Below the pieces are notes generated by a model. It did no database searches. It saw only the letters and a program-made list of their open reading frames with translations, and was not told the DNA's origin. Shown here piece by piece: positions 40,773 to 49,124 of a stretch of 64,000 nt of DNA. The position numbers and the translations under genes were made by a program. Source of the DNA: Legionellales bacterium. GTDB taxonomy: Bacteria; Pseudomonadota; Gammaproteobacteria; Legionellales; Legionellaceae. The stretch covers positions 26,064-90,063 of the forward strand of contig DAIDKT010000011.1 in the NCBI GenBank assembly GCA_027449905.1, read 5' to 3'. Position 1 is the stretch's first letter. Each line of letters opens with the position of its first letter.

Positions 40773-41648
40773 ATGCGTATTGGATTTGTTGGTTTGGGGC
40801 ATATGGGGTTACCCATGGCAAAAAATTTACTCAAAGCTCAACACGAAGTCACCGGTTTCGATGTTCAACCAAAAGCCGTTGCAGCATTGGTTGATGCAGG
40901 TGGCTACGCAGCAAAATCCATTCAAGAACTTGCGAACAACCAAGAGGTGCTGATAACGATGCTCCAAACCGGTCAGCAAGTCATGCAAGTTTGCATGGGG
41001 AATACCGGATTATTCGCTCATGTAAATAAGGATTCCTTGTACATTGATTGTTCAACCATAGATATAAAAAGCTCGCATCAAATTCATCATCAAGCTGATT
41101 TGCTTGACATCATGGTAGTCGATGCCCCGGTATCTGGCGGAGTTGCTGGTGCCGTGGCGGGAACGCTGACCTTTATGGTCGGGGGAAAATTGAATGCTTT
41201 CCTTGCCGCTGAAAATATTTTAGCTAACATGGGTAAAAAAATAATTTATACGGGAGACGCAGGCAGTGGTCAAATCGCTAAAATTTGTAATAATATGGTA
41301 TTAGCCACCACCATGATATCTATTTCTGAAGTTTTTCTTTTGGCTCAAAAATTGGGATTGAGTCCACAAAAACTTCACGAAGTTATCACCAACGCATCTG
41401 GCCAATGCTGGGTTATGGATCATTATGTGCCGGTTCCCGATATATTGGAACATGTCCCTGCAAATGATCACTACAAACCAGGTTTTACCACCGCCATGAT
41501 GTTAAAAGATTTGCGGTTAAGCCAAGATGCGGCAGCTTCTGTTGGGGTTTCAACACCGATGGGTAAACTTGCAACTGAATTATATCAAGATTCCCAAGAA
41601 GCCGGTTTAAGTGAATTAGATTTTTCAATCATCATCAAACGATTGTAA
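40773..41648 (+). CDS. mmsB: 3-hydroxyisobutyrate dehydrogenase
   Basis: NAD-dependent oxidation of 3-hydroxyisobutyrate to methylmalonate semialdehyde, the substrate of MmsA. 291 residues; Rossmann motif IGFVGLGHMGLPMAKNLL (about 3-20), the substrate loop VDAPVSGGVAGAVAGTLTFMVGG (about 116-138), and catalytic lysine in GSGQIAKICNNMVLA (about 166-180). Eleven bases after mmsA, forming a two-step valine-catabolic pair. Confidence 0.94.
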   Translation: MRIGFVGLGHMGLPMAKNLLKAQHEVTGFDVQPKAVAALVDAGGYAAKSIQELANNQEVLITMLQTGQQVMQVCMGNTGLFAHVNKDSLYIDCSTIDIKSSHQIHHQADLLDIMVVDAPVSGGVAGAVAGTLTFMVGGKLNAFLAAENILANMGKKIIYTGDAGSGQIAKICNNMVLATTMISISEVFLLAQKLGLSPQKLHEVITNASGQCWVMDHYVPVPDILEHVPANDHYKPGFTTAMMLKDLRLSQDAAASVGVSTPMGKLATELYQDSQEAGLSELDFSIIIKRL

Positions 41649-41649
41649 C

Positions 41650-42504
41650 TCAAATCATATCAACTGGTATCTTGATATATCTCACGCCGTTTTCTTCTGG
41701 TGCACCCAAGGATCCTGCTCTTAGATTGGTTTGGATGGCCGGTAACATCAGTTTTGGTGGTAGCTTGCCGTCATCCATTTGATTGCGCGTTTTCACATAC
41801 GTTTCTTTTGTTACACCCATTTGGACCAGCACATTTTTTTCTTTTTGTTCTTTCACTGTGCATGCCCAACGAATGTCTCTGCCTTGAGGTGGGTAGTCGT
41901 GACATATAAAAATTCTGGTGTCATCCGGCAAACTCAGAATTTTTTGAATCGAATCATACAAAGCACTGGCCTCCCCTCCAGGAAAATCAGTCCGACCTGT
42001 TCCTATATCCGGCATCAAGAGCGTATCTCCCACAAAAATAACATCGTCTATTAGATAGCTGATACATGCTGGGGTATGACCTGGTGTATACCAGACATGT
42101 ATTTCACTCCGCCCTAATTTTAAAACTTCACCGTCTTTAAAAAGATGATCAAAACCATGAAGAGTAGTATCTCGTGCTGTGTTGAAAATAGGCACCCAAA
42201 AAGTGATCAAGTCTTTGATTTTTTCGCCAATGCCTATCTTTCCGCCTAAACGTTCTTTTAGGTAATGAGCAGCGGTGATGTGATCTACATGGGTATGTGT
42301 TTCTAAAATCCATTCAATAGACAGTCGTTGCGCCTTAACATAATCAATTAACTCATCTGCAGATTTTGTATCTGTTCGGCCTAAGCATGGATCATAATCA
42401 AGAACTGAGTCAATAATGGCTGTTTGACCGGTACTGACATCGCTCACCACATGAGTAAAAGCGCCGCTGTTTTGAGCAAAAAAAGTTTTGATGTTAATCG
42501 TCAT
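41650..42504 (-). CDS. MBL-fold metallo-hydrolase (persulfide dioxygenase/BLH-like)
   Basis: A 284-residue metallo-beta-lactamase-fold protein. Metal ligands: THTHVDH (about residues 70-76), a histidine in YTPGHTP (about 139-145), an aspartate in FVGDTLL (about 156-162) and a histidine in FICHDYPP (about 200-207). ILETHTHVDHITAAHYLKERLGG and the MPDIGTGRTDFPGG segment resemble the ETHE1/BLH group, which includes persulfide dioxygenases that use glutathione persulfide; substrate not proven. Its stop lies one base from the mmsB stop, so the genes converge. Confidence 0.85.
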   Translation of the reverse strand: MTINIKTFFAQNSGAFTHVVSDVSTGQTAIIDSVLDYDPCLGRTDTKSADELIDYVKAQRLSIEWILETHTHVDHITAAHYLKERLGGKIGIGEKIKDLITFWVPIFNTARDTTLHGFDHLFKDGEVLKLGRSEIHVWYTPGHTPACISYLIDDVIFVGDTLLMPDIGTGRTDFPGGEASALYDSIQKILSLPDDTRIFICHDYPPQGRDIRWACTVKEQKEKNVLVQMGVTKETYVKTRNQMDDGKLPPKLMLPAIQTNLRAGSLGAPEENGVRYIKIPVDMI

Positions 42505-42634
42505 GTGATCTCCCTGCTTTGATGCGCATGAAATATTTGTTGTTTACGTCAGAGAACCAACGGAATATCGAAACGGGTACATTGGGGGAGCTTGCCTAAT
42601 ACCAATGGCAGAGAGTTATACGCCATGGAGTGGT

Positions 42635-43240
42635 TCATAGCATCATCCATTGATTTAATTTAGCAATCAATTCCGCAATCCCTTGCTTTTTGGTTGCTGA
42701 AAAGGCCTGGACCGTTAGAATGTTATCTGGTACCAATTCATAATACTGACGAACTCGCAAAAGAGCGGCTTGCACCTGACTACGACTTAATTTATCGCAT
42801 TTGGTTAACAAAAGATGGATTGGTAATGCGCGATTAAGAGCCCAATCAACCATCATTTGATCAAGCTCTTTCAGTGGATGACGAATATCCATTAACAAAA
42901 CAAGCCCCTGCAAACAAGCTCGTACTTCTAAATAGTGGGCTAGGTTTTTTTGCCAGTCTTCTTTCACTTGCAATGCGACTTTTGCATAACCATAGCCTGG
43001 TAAATCAACCAAACGATGGTCCTCATCTCGAACCGAAAACAAATTAATGAGTTGGGTACGTCCCGGAGTTTTGCTGGTTCTGGCCAGTTGCCGATTCCCA
43101 GTAAGGCAATTTAAGGCACTCGATTTACCGGCATTTGAGCGTCCTGCAAACGCAACTTCATATCCGGTATCGGTGGGAAGTTGATTCACACGTGCAGCAC
43201 TTTTTAAAAAAATTGTCTGAGTATAAGGATTGATTAACAT
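42635..43240 (-). CDS. engB: Ribosome biogenesis GTP-binding protein EngB (YihA/YsxC)
   Basis: Essential GTPase for 50S maturation. From the ATG at 43240 (MLINPYTQTIFLKSA) about 201 residues; an ATG at 43258 would add six residues and neither has a clear Shine-Dalgarno. Motifs: FAGRSNAGKSSALN (G1), TSKTPGRTQLIN (G2), VDLPGYGYA (G3), LLTKCDKL (G4) and SATKKQG (G5). Divergent from cytochrome c4, an arrangement seen in many gammaproteobacteria. Confidence 0.95.
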   Translation of the reverse strand: MLINPYTQTIFLKSAARVNQLPTDTGYEVAFAGRSNAGKSSALNCLTGNRQLARTSKTPGRTQLINLFSVRDEDHRLVDLPGYGYAKVALQVKEDWQKNLAHYLEVRACLQGLVLLMDIRHPLKELDQMMVDWALNRALPIHLLLTKCDKLSRSQVQAALLRVRQYYELVPDNILTVQAFSATKKQGIAELIAKLNQWMML

Positions 43241-43310
43241 GTTTATTTTAGTTTGCATTCAATCGTTGAGATGGTATCCTTGATTCCATTTTAGTGCAAG
43301 CGCCAACCAA

Positions 43311-43910
43311 ATGAATCTAAAACAAACTTTATTTATCATTTGTTTTTGTGTAACCGTGGCCCATGCGGCAGGTGACCCCAAAGCCGGTGAACAAAAATCT
43401 GTGGTGTGTGGAGCCTGTCATGGACCGCAAGGCCAAAGCTTTAATCCCGAATGGCCTCATCTGGCGGGACAGCATCCCTCCTACTTCATTAAACAATTAC
43501 ATGATTTTAAGCAGAGTGAGACACGCAGTGCACCGACCATGACCCCAATGACTTTTCAATTATCCGATCAAGATATTGAAGATTTAGCTGCTTACTATTC
43601 AATTCAGCCTCAAAAAAACCAGAAAACCACTCCACATGCGTTAACCAAGGGAGAGATTTTATATCGTCAAGGTGATATCCAAAAGCATATCACGGCATGC
43701 ATCGCCTGCCATGGACCAGATGGTTTGGGTAATGATCAAGCCCGATTTCCGATGATTCGACACCAACATGCGATCTATACCATTCAACAACTAGAGGCAT
43801 TCAAAACAAAAAAACGACACAATGATCTGAATGCCATTATGCAAGATATATGTAGTCATTTAGACAAAGAAGATATGGAAGCCATTGCGAATTATCTTGA
43901 AAAAATGTAA
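43311..43910 (+). CDS. Dihaem cytochrome c4
   Basis: Periplasmic two-domain c-type cytochrome that shuttles electrons to terminal oxidases. 199 residues: signal peptide (about 1-19, ending AHA-AGDP), haem site CGACH (about 33-37) and CIACH (about 130-134), with axial methionines probable in PTMTPMTFQLS and at the equivalent place of the second domain. The two halves repeat the LAGQH...YFIKQL / IRHQHAIYTIQQLEAF pattern. It ends four bases before the ABC ATPase gene on the other strand. Confidence 0.93.
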   Translation: MNLKQTLFIICFCVTVAHAAGDPKAGEQKSVVCGACHGPQGQSFNPEWPHLAGQHPSYFIKQLHDFKQSETRSAPTMTPMTFQLSDQDIEDLAAYYSIQPQKNQKTTPHALTKGEILYRQGDIQKHITACIACHGPDGLGNDQARFPMIRHQHAIYTIQQLEAFKTKKRHNDLNAIMQDICSHLDKEDMEAIANYLEKM

Positions 43911-43914
43911 CCAA

Positions 43915-45231
43915 TTATTCTCTATCTGCATATGGTGAAGAAATCCCTGGATTTTCCAAACTTAGGAACCCTGTTTTAAAATCATATGCGAAAATTTCTG
44001 CATATCGACCCCAGTCAATCATCGTTCGTAAGACGCGCTCTGATTCATCTTCACTTAAATAATCTTCTAATTTACTGAGAAAACGCTCTTCAGAAACACG
44101 GTGATTCATTTTCTCATCTAAAACTCGACGGATATAGCGCGCCAATGGCACCTTTTCTAATAAACTCTCGGCAAATAATTTCTTGCGGGTTTGCAAATCT
44201 GCTGCAGAGAAAGCCTGCCCCAATTGGCTTAGATGAATATCCCCTTTTAAAACATCAGCAAAACCTAAAATTTCAAGTGTTTCGATAATGGGAAACAAAT
44301 CGTCGACATTCATCATGAGCTCATCAGCAAGCTCTGGTAAATCAATATGCTTATCAAATGATCTCATGGTTTCAATTAAACCGGATAATTCAGAAGGTTC
44401 CACATCTGGTAATCGATATCCAAGGCCTATTTGGCGCTCACGGTGGGTAAAACGAGCTTTTTCGTCAGAGGCAGTGATCATCAATGTATAAATATGATCA
44501 ACTAAATGTCTAAACTCAGAAGAATCAGGGTGGCGTGGTTGTGGGAGCGCAACCGGTAAATCCGCACGGATATAACCAGGGTCACTGCCCAAAATAACAA
44601 TACGATCAGCCAACATCGCTGCTTCCTCAATATTGTGCGTCACGAGTAAAATACCGTTGGTGTTTGTTTTTTTCTCTTGCCATAACTCTAATAAATCTGA
44701 TTTTAAATTCTCGGCTGTCAATACATCTAGCGCAGAAAATGGCTCATCCATTAATAGCACATCAGGATTAATCACCAAAGCGCGAGCAAATCCAACGCGC
44801 TGTCGCATACCGCCGGACAGCTCCTTGGGAAAAGCGGACTCAAAACCATCCAAACCGATGATATCAATGGCTTCGATCGCCCGTTGTCTGCGCTCCACAC
44901 GCGCAATGCCCTGGGCTTCTAATCCCAGCTCTACATTTTCTAATACGGTTAACCAAGGCAGCAATGCAAATGACTGAAAAACCATGGCAATGCCAGCCAC
45001 TGGTCGAACAACTGGCTCGCCGCGATAGATAACTCGTCCGCTGCTAGGGGCAATCAATCCGGCAATAATTCTTAATAAAGTTGATTTCCCTGACCCTGAT
45101 TTACCCAGTAATGCCACAATTTCGCCGGTTTTTAATTTAAAATTTACATCTTCTAATACATGCAAATCTTGTGCGGCTGTTTTTTTATAGGCTTTACGTA
45201 AATGTTCTATTTCAATAATCGTTTCAGACAT
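43915..45231 (-). CDS. ABC importer ATPase with C-terminal AAA-associated domain
   Basis: Energises the adjoining fused permease. From the ATG at 45231 (GAGG 5 bases upstream) it has 438 residues. Nucleotide-binding domain: Walker A GKSGSGKST (about 43-51), Q-loop MVFQSFALLPWLT, signature LSGGMRQRVGFARAL, Walker B VLLMDEPFSALD, switch VTHNIEEA. It belongs to the nitrate/sulfonate/taurine (NrtD/SsuB/TauB) class. After about residue 270 comes an extra AAA-associated C-terminal domain typical of a subset of these transporters. Substrate unknown. Confidence 0.88.
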   Translation of the reverse strand: MSETIIEIEHLRKAYKKTAAQDLHVLEDVNFKLKTGEIVALLGKSGSGKSTLLRIIAGLIAPSSGRVIYRGEPVVRPVAGIAMVFQSFALLPWLTVLENVELGLEAQGIARVERRQRAIEAIDIIGLDGFESAFPKELSGGMRQRVGFARALVINPDVLLMDEPFSALDVLTAENLKSDLLELWQEKKTNTNGILLVTHNIEEAAMLADRIVILGSDPGYIRADLPVALPQPRHPDSSEFRHLVDHIYTLMITASDEKARFTHRERQIGLGYRLPDVEPSELSGLIETMRSFDKHIDLPELADELMMNVDDLFPIIETLEILGFADVLKGDIHLSQLGQAFSAADLQTRKKLFAESLLEKVPLARYIRRVLDEKMNHRVSEERFLSKLEDYLSEDESERVLRTMIDWGRYAEIFAYDFKTGFLSLENPGISSPYADRE

Positions 45232-45254
45232 ATAAACCTCGTCAGGCACCGCTT

Positions 45255-47000
45255 TCAAGGCGAACCCAAATTATAACGTTCTTGGGCCAAACGATAGAGT
45301 GGGCGCCATATTAAATGATTAAATAAAAGCACATATACACACATCATCGCGGTCCCTAATGCGATTTCAGGAAAATCTCCAGAAATGGCTTTGGTTTGAA
45401 TATACTCACCAAGACCCGTTGCTTTTAATCTCGCTTGCCCCCAACTCACAGCCTCCGCCACAATACTTGCATTCCATGCTCCACCCGCGGCAGTAATTGC
45501 ACCCGTAATATAGTAGGGGAATATACCCGGTAAAGCCAAACGTCGCCACCATTGCCAACCACTCACACCAAAATTATCTGCAACCAAACATAAATCTCTT
45601 GGAATCAGAGAGGCACCTGCGATTACATTAAAAAGAATATACCATTGTGTTCCTAAAATCATCAATGGAGTGAGCCATATTTCTACATTTAAGTTGAAAC
45701 GAACAATGGCAATGACAAATAAAGGATAAAATAAATTGGCTGGGAAAGCAGCCACAAACTGGATGATTGGTTGAATTTTTTGTGTCCAATAAGGCCTTTG
45801 GCCAATCCATACCCCAACTGGAATCCAAATAAAAGAACTGATGATAATTAAAATGATCACGCGCAGGCCTGTTGCTGCCCCCAATAAAAAAACATGAACC
45901 ACTTGATGCATATTTAACGTATTAAAAATATACTTAAAAAACAGACAGCCACCGCTGATAATCCCGATGAATACAACCAAATTCCATAACCAATCAAGCT
46001 GTCGTTGTCGACTTAAATCCATATCATGGTCCAGACGCAGTCGATTAAATCGAACAAATCGTCCGTTAATGAAATAATCTTTGGCAATTTGACAAGCCAT
46101 ATCAAAACGTCGCATTAATGGACTTAGACGAATTAAATCAATTAGCCAAGATTGGTATTCTTGTTCACCCGGGCCCTGATTAATTTTAAATTTTTCAGAC
46201 CAAGCAATTAAAGGCCTAAATAAAAGTTGGTCATATAAAAAAATAATAAACATCATCGTCAATATGGCATAGAATAAGGCTTGCATGTTGTGATGCTCTA
46301 TCGCTAAAGCGATGTATGAGCCTATCCCGGGGAGTCGAATATCCTGATGTGACACCACAATCGCTTCAGATAACACCACAAAAAACCAACTCGCAGACAT
46401 GGAAACCATGATGTTCCACAACAAACCAGACATTGAACATGGAACCTCTACTTTCCAAAAAAACTGCCAAGCCGATAATTGGTTCATCATCGCCACTTCC
46501 CGAAGATCTTGGGGGACACTTTTCAGTGATTGATAAAAGCTGAAAGTGATATTCCAAACTTGGGACACAAAAATAGCAAAAATTGATGCAAACTCTGGAC
46601 CAAGTAAACTGCCCGGAAATAGATGAATAAATCCAGTGACAGTAATGGCTAAAAAACTTAAAACAGGTACAGATTGAAAAATATCAATAGCTGGAATAAT
46701 CATTTGCTCTGCGCGACGACTTTTAGCTGCCATTGTCCCAACTATAAAGGTAAACAGGATGGATAATCCAAGTGCAATAAACATACGTAATACAGTCCGC
46801 AACGCATAGTTGGGTAATTGGTAAGGAGACAGAGAAATAGGCAATGGCTCTCCCAAGGCATAAGGTCTTGCCATCTGCTCGCTCGTCCAGCCTAAAAAAA
46901 ATAAAACTAAAATAACCAGAATCAGTAATAACAAATCCCAACGATTGAGAAAACGATCAACATTTTCGCGGTTATCAAAATAAAAACGATTTTGATTCAC
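45255..47000 (-). CDS. Fused double-domain ABC importer permease (NitT/TauT type)
   Basis: A single 581-residue polypeptide holding two BPD_transp_1 permease units (about 60-280 and 350-575) where most relatives use a homodimer. Each contains an EAA-like coupling loop: DLREVAMMNQLSAWQFFWKVEVP and DLCLVADNFGVSGWQWWRRLALPG. The start is GTG at 47000, with AGGAGA 6 bases upstream; a TTG at 47015 is less likely. No periplasmic substrate-binding protein gene is visible nearby. Substrate may be an oxyanion or organic sulfonate by family analogy, which is inference only. Confidence 0.85.
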   Translation of the reverse strand: MNQNRFYFDNRENVDRFLNRWDLLLLILVILVLFFLGWTSEQMARPYALGEPLPISLSPYQLPNYALRTVLRMFIALGLSILFTFIVGTMAAKSRRAEQMIIPAIDIFQSVPVLSFLAITVTGFIHLFPGSLLGPEFASIFAIFVSQVWNITFSFYQSLKSVPQDLREVAMMNQLSAWQFFWKVEVPCSMSGLLWNIMVSMSASWFFVVLSEAIVVSHQDIRLPGIGSYIALAIEHHNMQALFYAILTMMFIIFLYDQLLFRPLIAWSEKFKINQGPGEQEYQSWLIDLIRLSPLMRRFDMACQIAKDYFINGRFVRFNRLRLDHDMDLSRQRQLDWLWNLVVFIGIISGGCLFFKYIFNTLNMHQVVHVFLLGAATGLRVIILIIISSFIWIPVGVWIGQRPYWTQKIQPIIQFVAAFPANLFYPLFVIAIVRFNLNVEIWLTPLMILGTQWYILFNVIAGASLIPRDLCLVADNFGVSGWQWWRRLALPGIFPYYITGAITAAGGAWNASIVAEAVSWGQARLKATGLGEYIQTKAISGDFPEIALGTAMMCVYVLLFNHLIWRPLYRLAQERYNLGSP

Positions 47001-47031
47001 AAAATCTCTCCTCAATTGGAATACGCTTTGC

Positions 47032-47053
47032 TATACTTTTCCTGCAAAGTATA
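47032..47053. promoter_or_regulatory. Palindrome in the divergent ABC permease/IcmL-like intergenic region
   Basis: TATACTTT (47032-47039) and AAAGTATA (47046-47053) form a perfect 8-bp inverted repeat separated by 6 bases, midway between two divergent starts. TATACT and TATA-rich -10-like hexamers overlap it on both strands. It is a candidate operator or paired promoter; no known regulator site is recognised. Confidence 0.45.
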
Positions 47054-47106
47054 ACAGAAAACGTAGATAAGAAACGCCGGGCCAAGCCATTTGCACAGGG
47101 ACTGCT

Positions 47107-47634
47107 ATGTATCATAAGAATCGAACATTTCATGGTATCTATATTCTCGGTTTTTTCCTGTTCAGCATTTTACCCTGCTCCGTGTTCGCTGAATTTGGCA
47201 AAACAAACATGGAGGTTTGGGTCAATGAAGCCATCATTAATGTATATACCCTTGATTTCGAGCAGCTTGTCGCAGAACAAAAGGAAATTGCCAAGTATTT
47301 TACTGCCGACGGCTGGATTGGTTTTAACAAAGCGCTGCAAGGTTCTAAACTGATCGAGAACATTCAAACCAATTCTTACTCCGTCAGCGCCGTTGCCACC
47401 ATGCCGCCAACCATCAAACAAACAAAAGCGAATGAATGGGAGGCTACCATGCCCATTTTGGTATTTTATAAAAATCCGGCTTATCAACAAAAACAAATCT
47501 TAAGGGTTGTCGTTAATTTCATTCAATCAGCAGATCAAGGAGTACGTGGTTTTGCCATTACACGTTTGGTCGCAACCGAGTCATCACCACCTTGTAAATG
47601 TTCCAAATCCGGACCATCTGCAGCAATTGTATAG
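47107..47634 (+). CDS. Secreted IcmL/DotI-family protein
   Basis: 175 residues with a signal peptide (about 1-28, ...FLFSILPCSVFA) followed by an IcmL/DotI periplasmic domain. Recognisable landmarks: TLDFEQLVAEQKEIAKYFTADGWIGFNKAL, SYSVSAVATMPPTI, WEATMPILVFYKN and QQKQILRVVVNFIQ. True IcmL/DotI is a Dot/Icm type IV secretion inner-membrane protein with a membrane anchor; this form has no such helix and so should be free in the periplasm. A proline precedes the Cys at 24, so a lipobox is unlikely. It ends 15 bases before gcvT and could be co-transcribed with it. Confidence 0.8.
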   Translation: MYHKNRTFHGIYILGFFLFSILPCSVFAEFGKTNMEVWVNEAIINVYTLDFEQLVAEQKEIAKYFTADGWIGFNKALQGSKLIENIQTNSYSVSAVATMPPTIKQTKANEWEATMPILVFYKNPAYQQKQILRVVVNFIQSADQGVRGFAITRLVATESSPPCKCSKSGPSAAIV

Positions 47635-47649
47635 GAAGGCCTAACTGAT

Positions 47650-48723
47650 ATGCTTAAAAAAACACCGTTACACAGCGAACATATCGCCTTGGGCGCAAAA
47701 ATGGTAGATTTTCATGGTTGGGATATGCCGCTTCATTACGGATCGCAAATAGAGGAACATCATGCGGTTCGACAATCTGCGGGAGTATTTGACGTATCTC
47801 ATATGACCATTGTTGATATATTAGGGGCCGGAGATAGGTTGTTTTTACGAAAACTACTCACGAATGATATTGACCAATTGACTCATTCTGGACGCTCGCT
47901 TTATTCTTGTATGTGTAATGAGCATGGTGGTGTTATTGATGACTTAGTTGTATATCAACGAAGCCCTGATAATTACAGGCTGGTATTGAATTCAGCAACC
48001 CGCTCTCGTGATATTCTCTGGATTCGTGAACAAGTTCAAGGCTTCGCTGCCGGCATACAAGAGCGAACAGAATTAGCCATGATTGCCGTGCAAGGACCTG
48101 AATCAATCGAAAAAACATTGAGCATTTTAAATCCAAACCAAGCCGATGCCATTTCAACGATTGCTCACTTTGAATGCGTCGAACCTGATAACATTTTTTT
48201 TGCGCGGACAGGGTATACCGGTGAAGATGGGTTAGAAATGATAGGACCACCGACTTTGATTACTAATCTTTGGCACGCATTACTGAAGGTTGGCGTAAAA
48301 GCATGTGGGCTGGCAGCTCGAGACACTTTACGTTTAGAAGCCGGGATGCTCCTATATGGTCAAGATATGGATGAAACCACAACACCGCTAGAATCTGCCT
48401 TAAGTTGGACCGTTAAATGGGCACCAGAAGACCGTGATTTCATTGGCATGGGGGCGCTGCTTTCCCAAAAGCAGCATGGATTAAAACGAAAGTTGGTCGG
48501 ATTAACCTTAGAAGAAAAAGGTATCATGCGACCGGGCCAGCGTGTCATAGTAGCAGACTATCCTGACGGAATAATCACCAGTGGCAGTTATTCACCGACG
48601 TTGTCGCAATCCATTGCTTTAGCACGTGTCCCCGTTGCAACAGGTGATCGCGTGTTGATTGATATTCGAGGCAGACACGTGTCCGCCAAAGTTGGAAAGA
48701 CCAAATTTATCGATAAAAGATAA
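47650..48723 (+). CDS. gcvT: Glycine cleavage system T protein (aminomethyltransferase)
   Basis: Transfers the methylene group from lipoyl-bound aminomethyl to tetrahydrofolate. 357 residues; KTPLHSEHIALGAKMVDFHGWDMPLHYG at the N terminus, GVFDVSHM (about 44-51), the folate-site aspartate in ARTGYTGEDGLEM (about 181-193) and LRLEAGMLLYGQDMDE (about 225-240). First gene of gcvT-gcvH-gcvPA-yciI-gcvPB. Confidence 0.97.
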   Translation: MLKKTPLHSEHIALGAKMVDFHGWDMPLHYGSQIEEHHAVRQSAGVFDVSHMTIVDILGAGDRLFLRKLLTNDIDQLTHSGRSLYSCMCNEHGGVIDDLVVYQRSPDNYRLVLNSATRSRDILWIREQVQGFAAGIQERTELAMIAVQGPESIEKTLSILNPNQADAISTIAHFECVEPDNIFFARTGYTGEDGLEMIGPPTLITNLWHALLKVGVKACGLAARDTLRLEAGMLLYGQDMDETTTPLESALSWTVKWAPEDRDFIGMGALLSQKQHGLKRKLVGLTLEEKGIMRPGQRVIVADYPDGIITSGSYSPTLSQSIALARVPVATGDRVLIDIRGRHVSAKVGKTKFIDKR

Positions 48724-48732
48724 GGATACATC

Positions 48733-49122
48733 ATGAGTAATTTACGATTTACTAAAAGTCACGAGTGGCTCAATCCAGAGCACGAAGTCATGGAGGTTGG
48801 AATCACAGAACACGCGCAAGACCTATTAGGAGATATGGTTTATGTGGAGTTACCTGTGGTTGGCAGAGAAGTAAAAGCTGGTGAAGAAATAGGTGTCCTC
48901 GAATCAGTAAAAGCCGCATCTGATTTCTATGCACCGATCAGTGGTGTTATTGTAGAAATCAACGAAGAAATCGTTACCAATCCTGCCCTATTAAATAATG
49001 ACCCTTATGGCAAGGGATGGCTTGTAAAAATTAAAGCCTCTCAAAAAGAAACAGTCATTGAAGAAATCAATGGCTTACTAAAAGAAGAGCAATATAAAAG
49101 TGAATTAACTGAGGGGCTGTAA
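48733..49122 (+). CDS. gcvH: Glycine cleavage system H protein
   Basis: Lipoylated shuttle protein of the glycine cleavage complex. 129 residues; the lipoyl lysine is in [18 protein letters not shown] (about residue 63). N-terminal RFTKSHEWL and the C-terminal helix are normal. Ten bases after gcvT and three before gcvPA. Confidence 0.97.
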   Translation: MSNLRFTKSHEWLNPEHEVMEVGITEHAQDLLGDMVYVELPVVGREVKAGEEIGVLESVKAASDFYAPISGVIVEINEEIVTNPALLNNDPYGKGWLVKIKASQKETVIEEINGLLKEEQYKSELTEGL

Positions 49123-49124
49123 TC

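Noticed and set aside
45255..47015. TTG start at 47015 for the ABC permease
   Set aside because: The TTG overlaps the purine-rich AGGAGA that is better read as the ribosome-binding site for the GTG at 47000.
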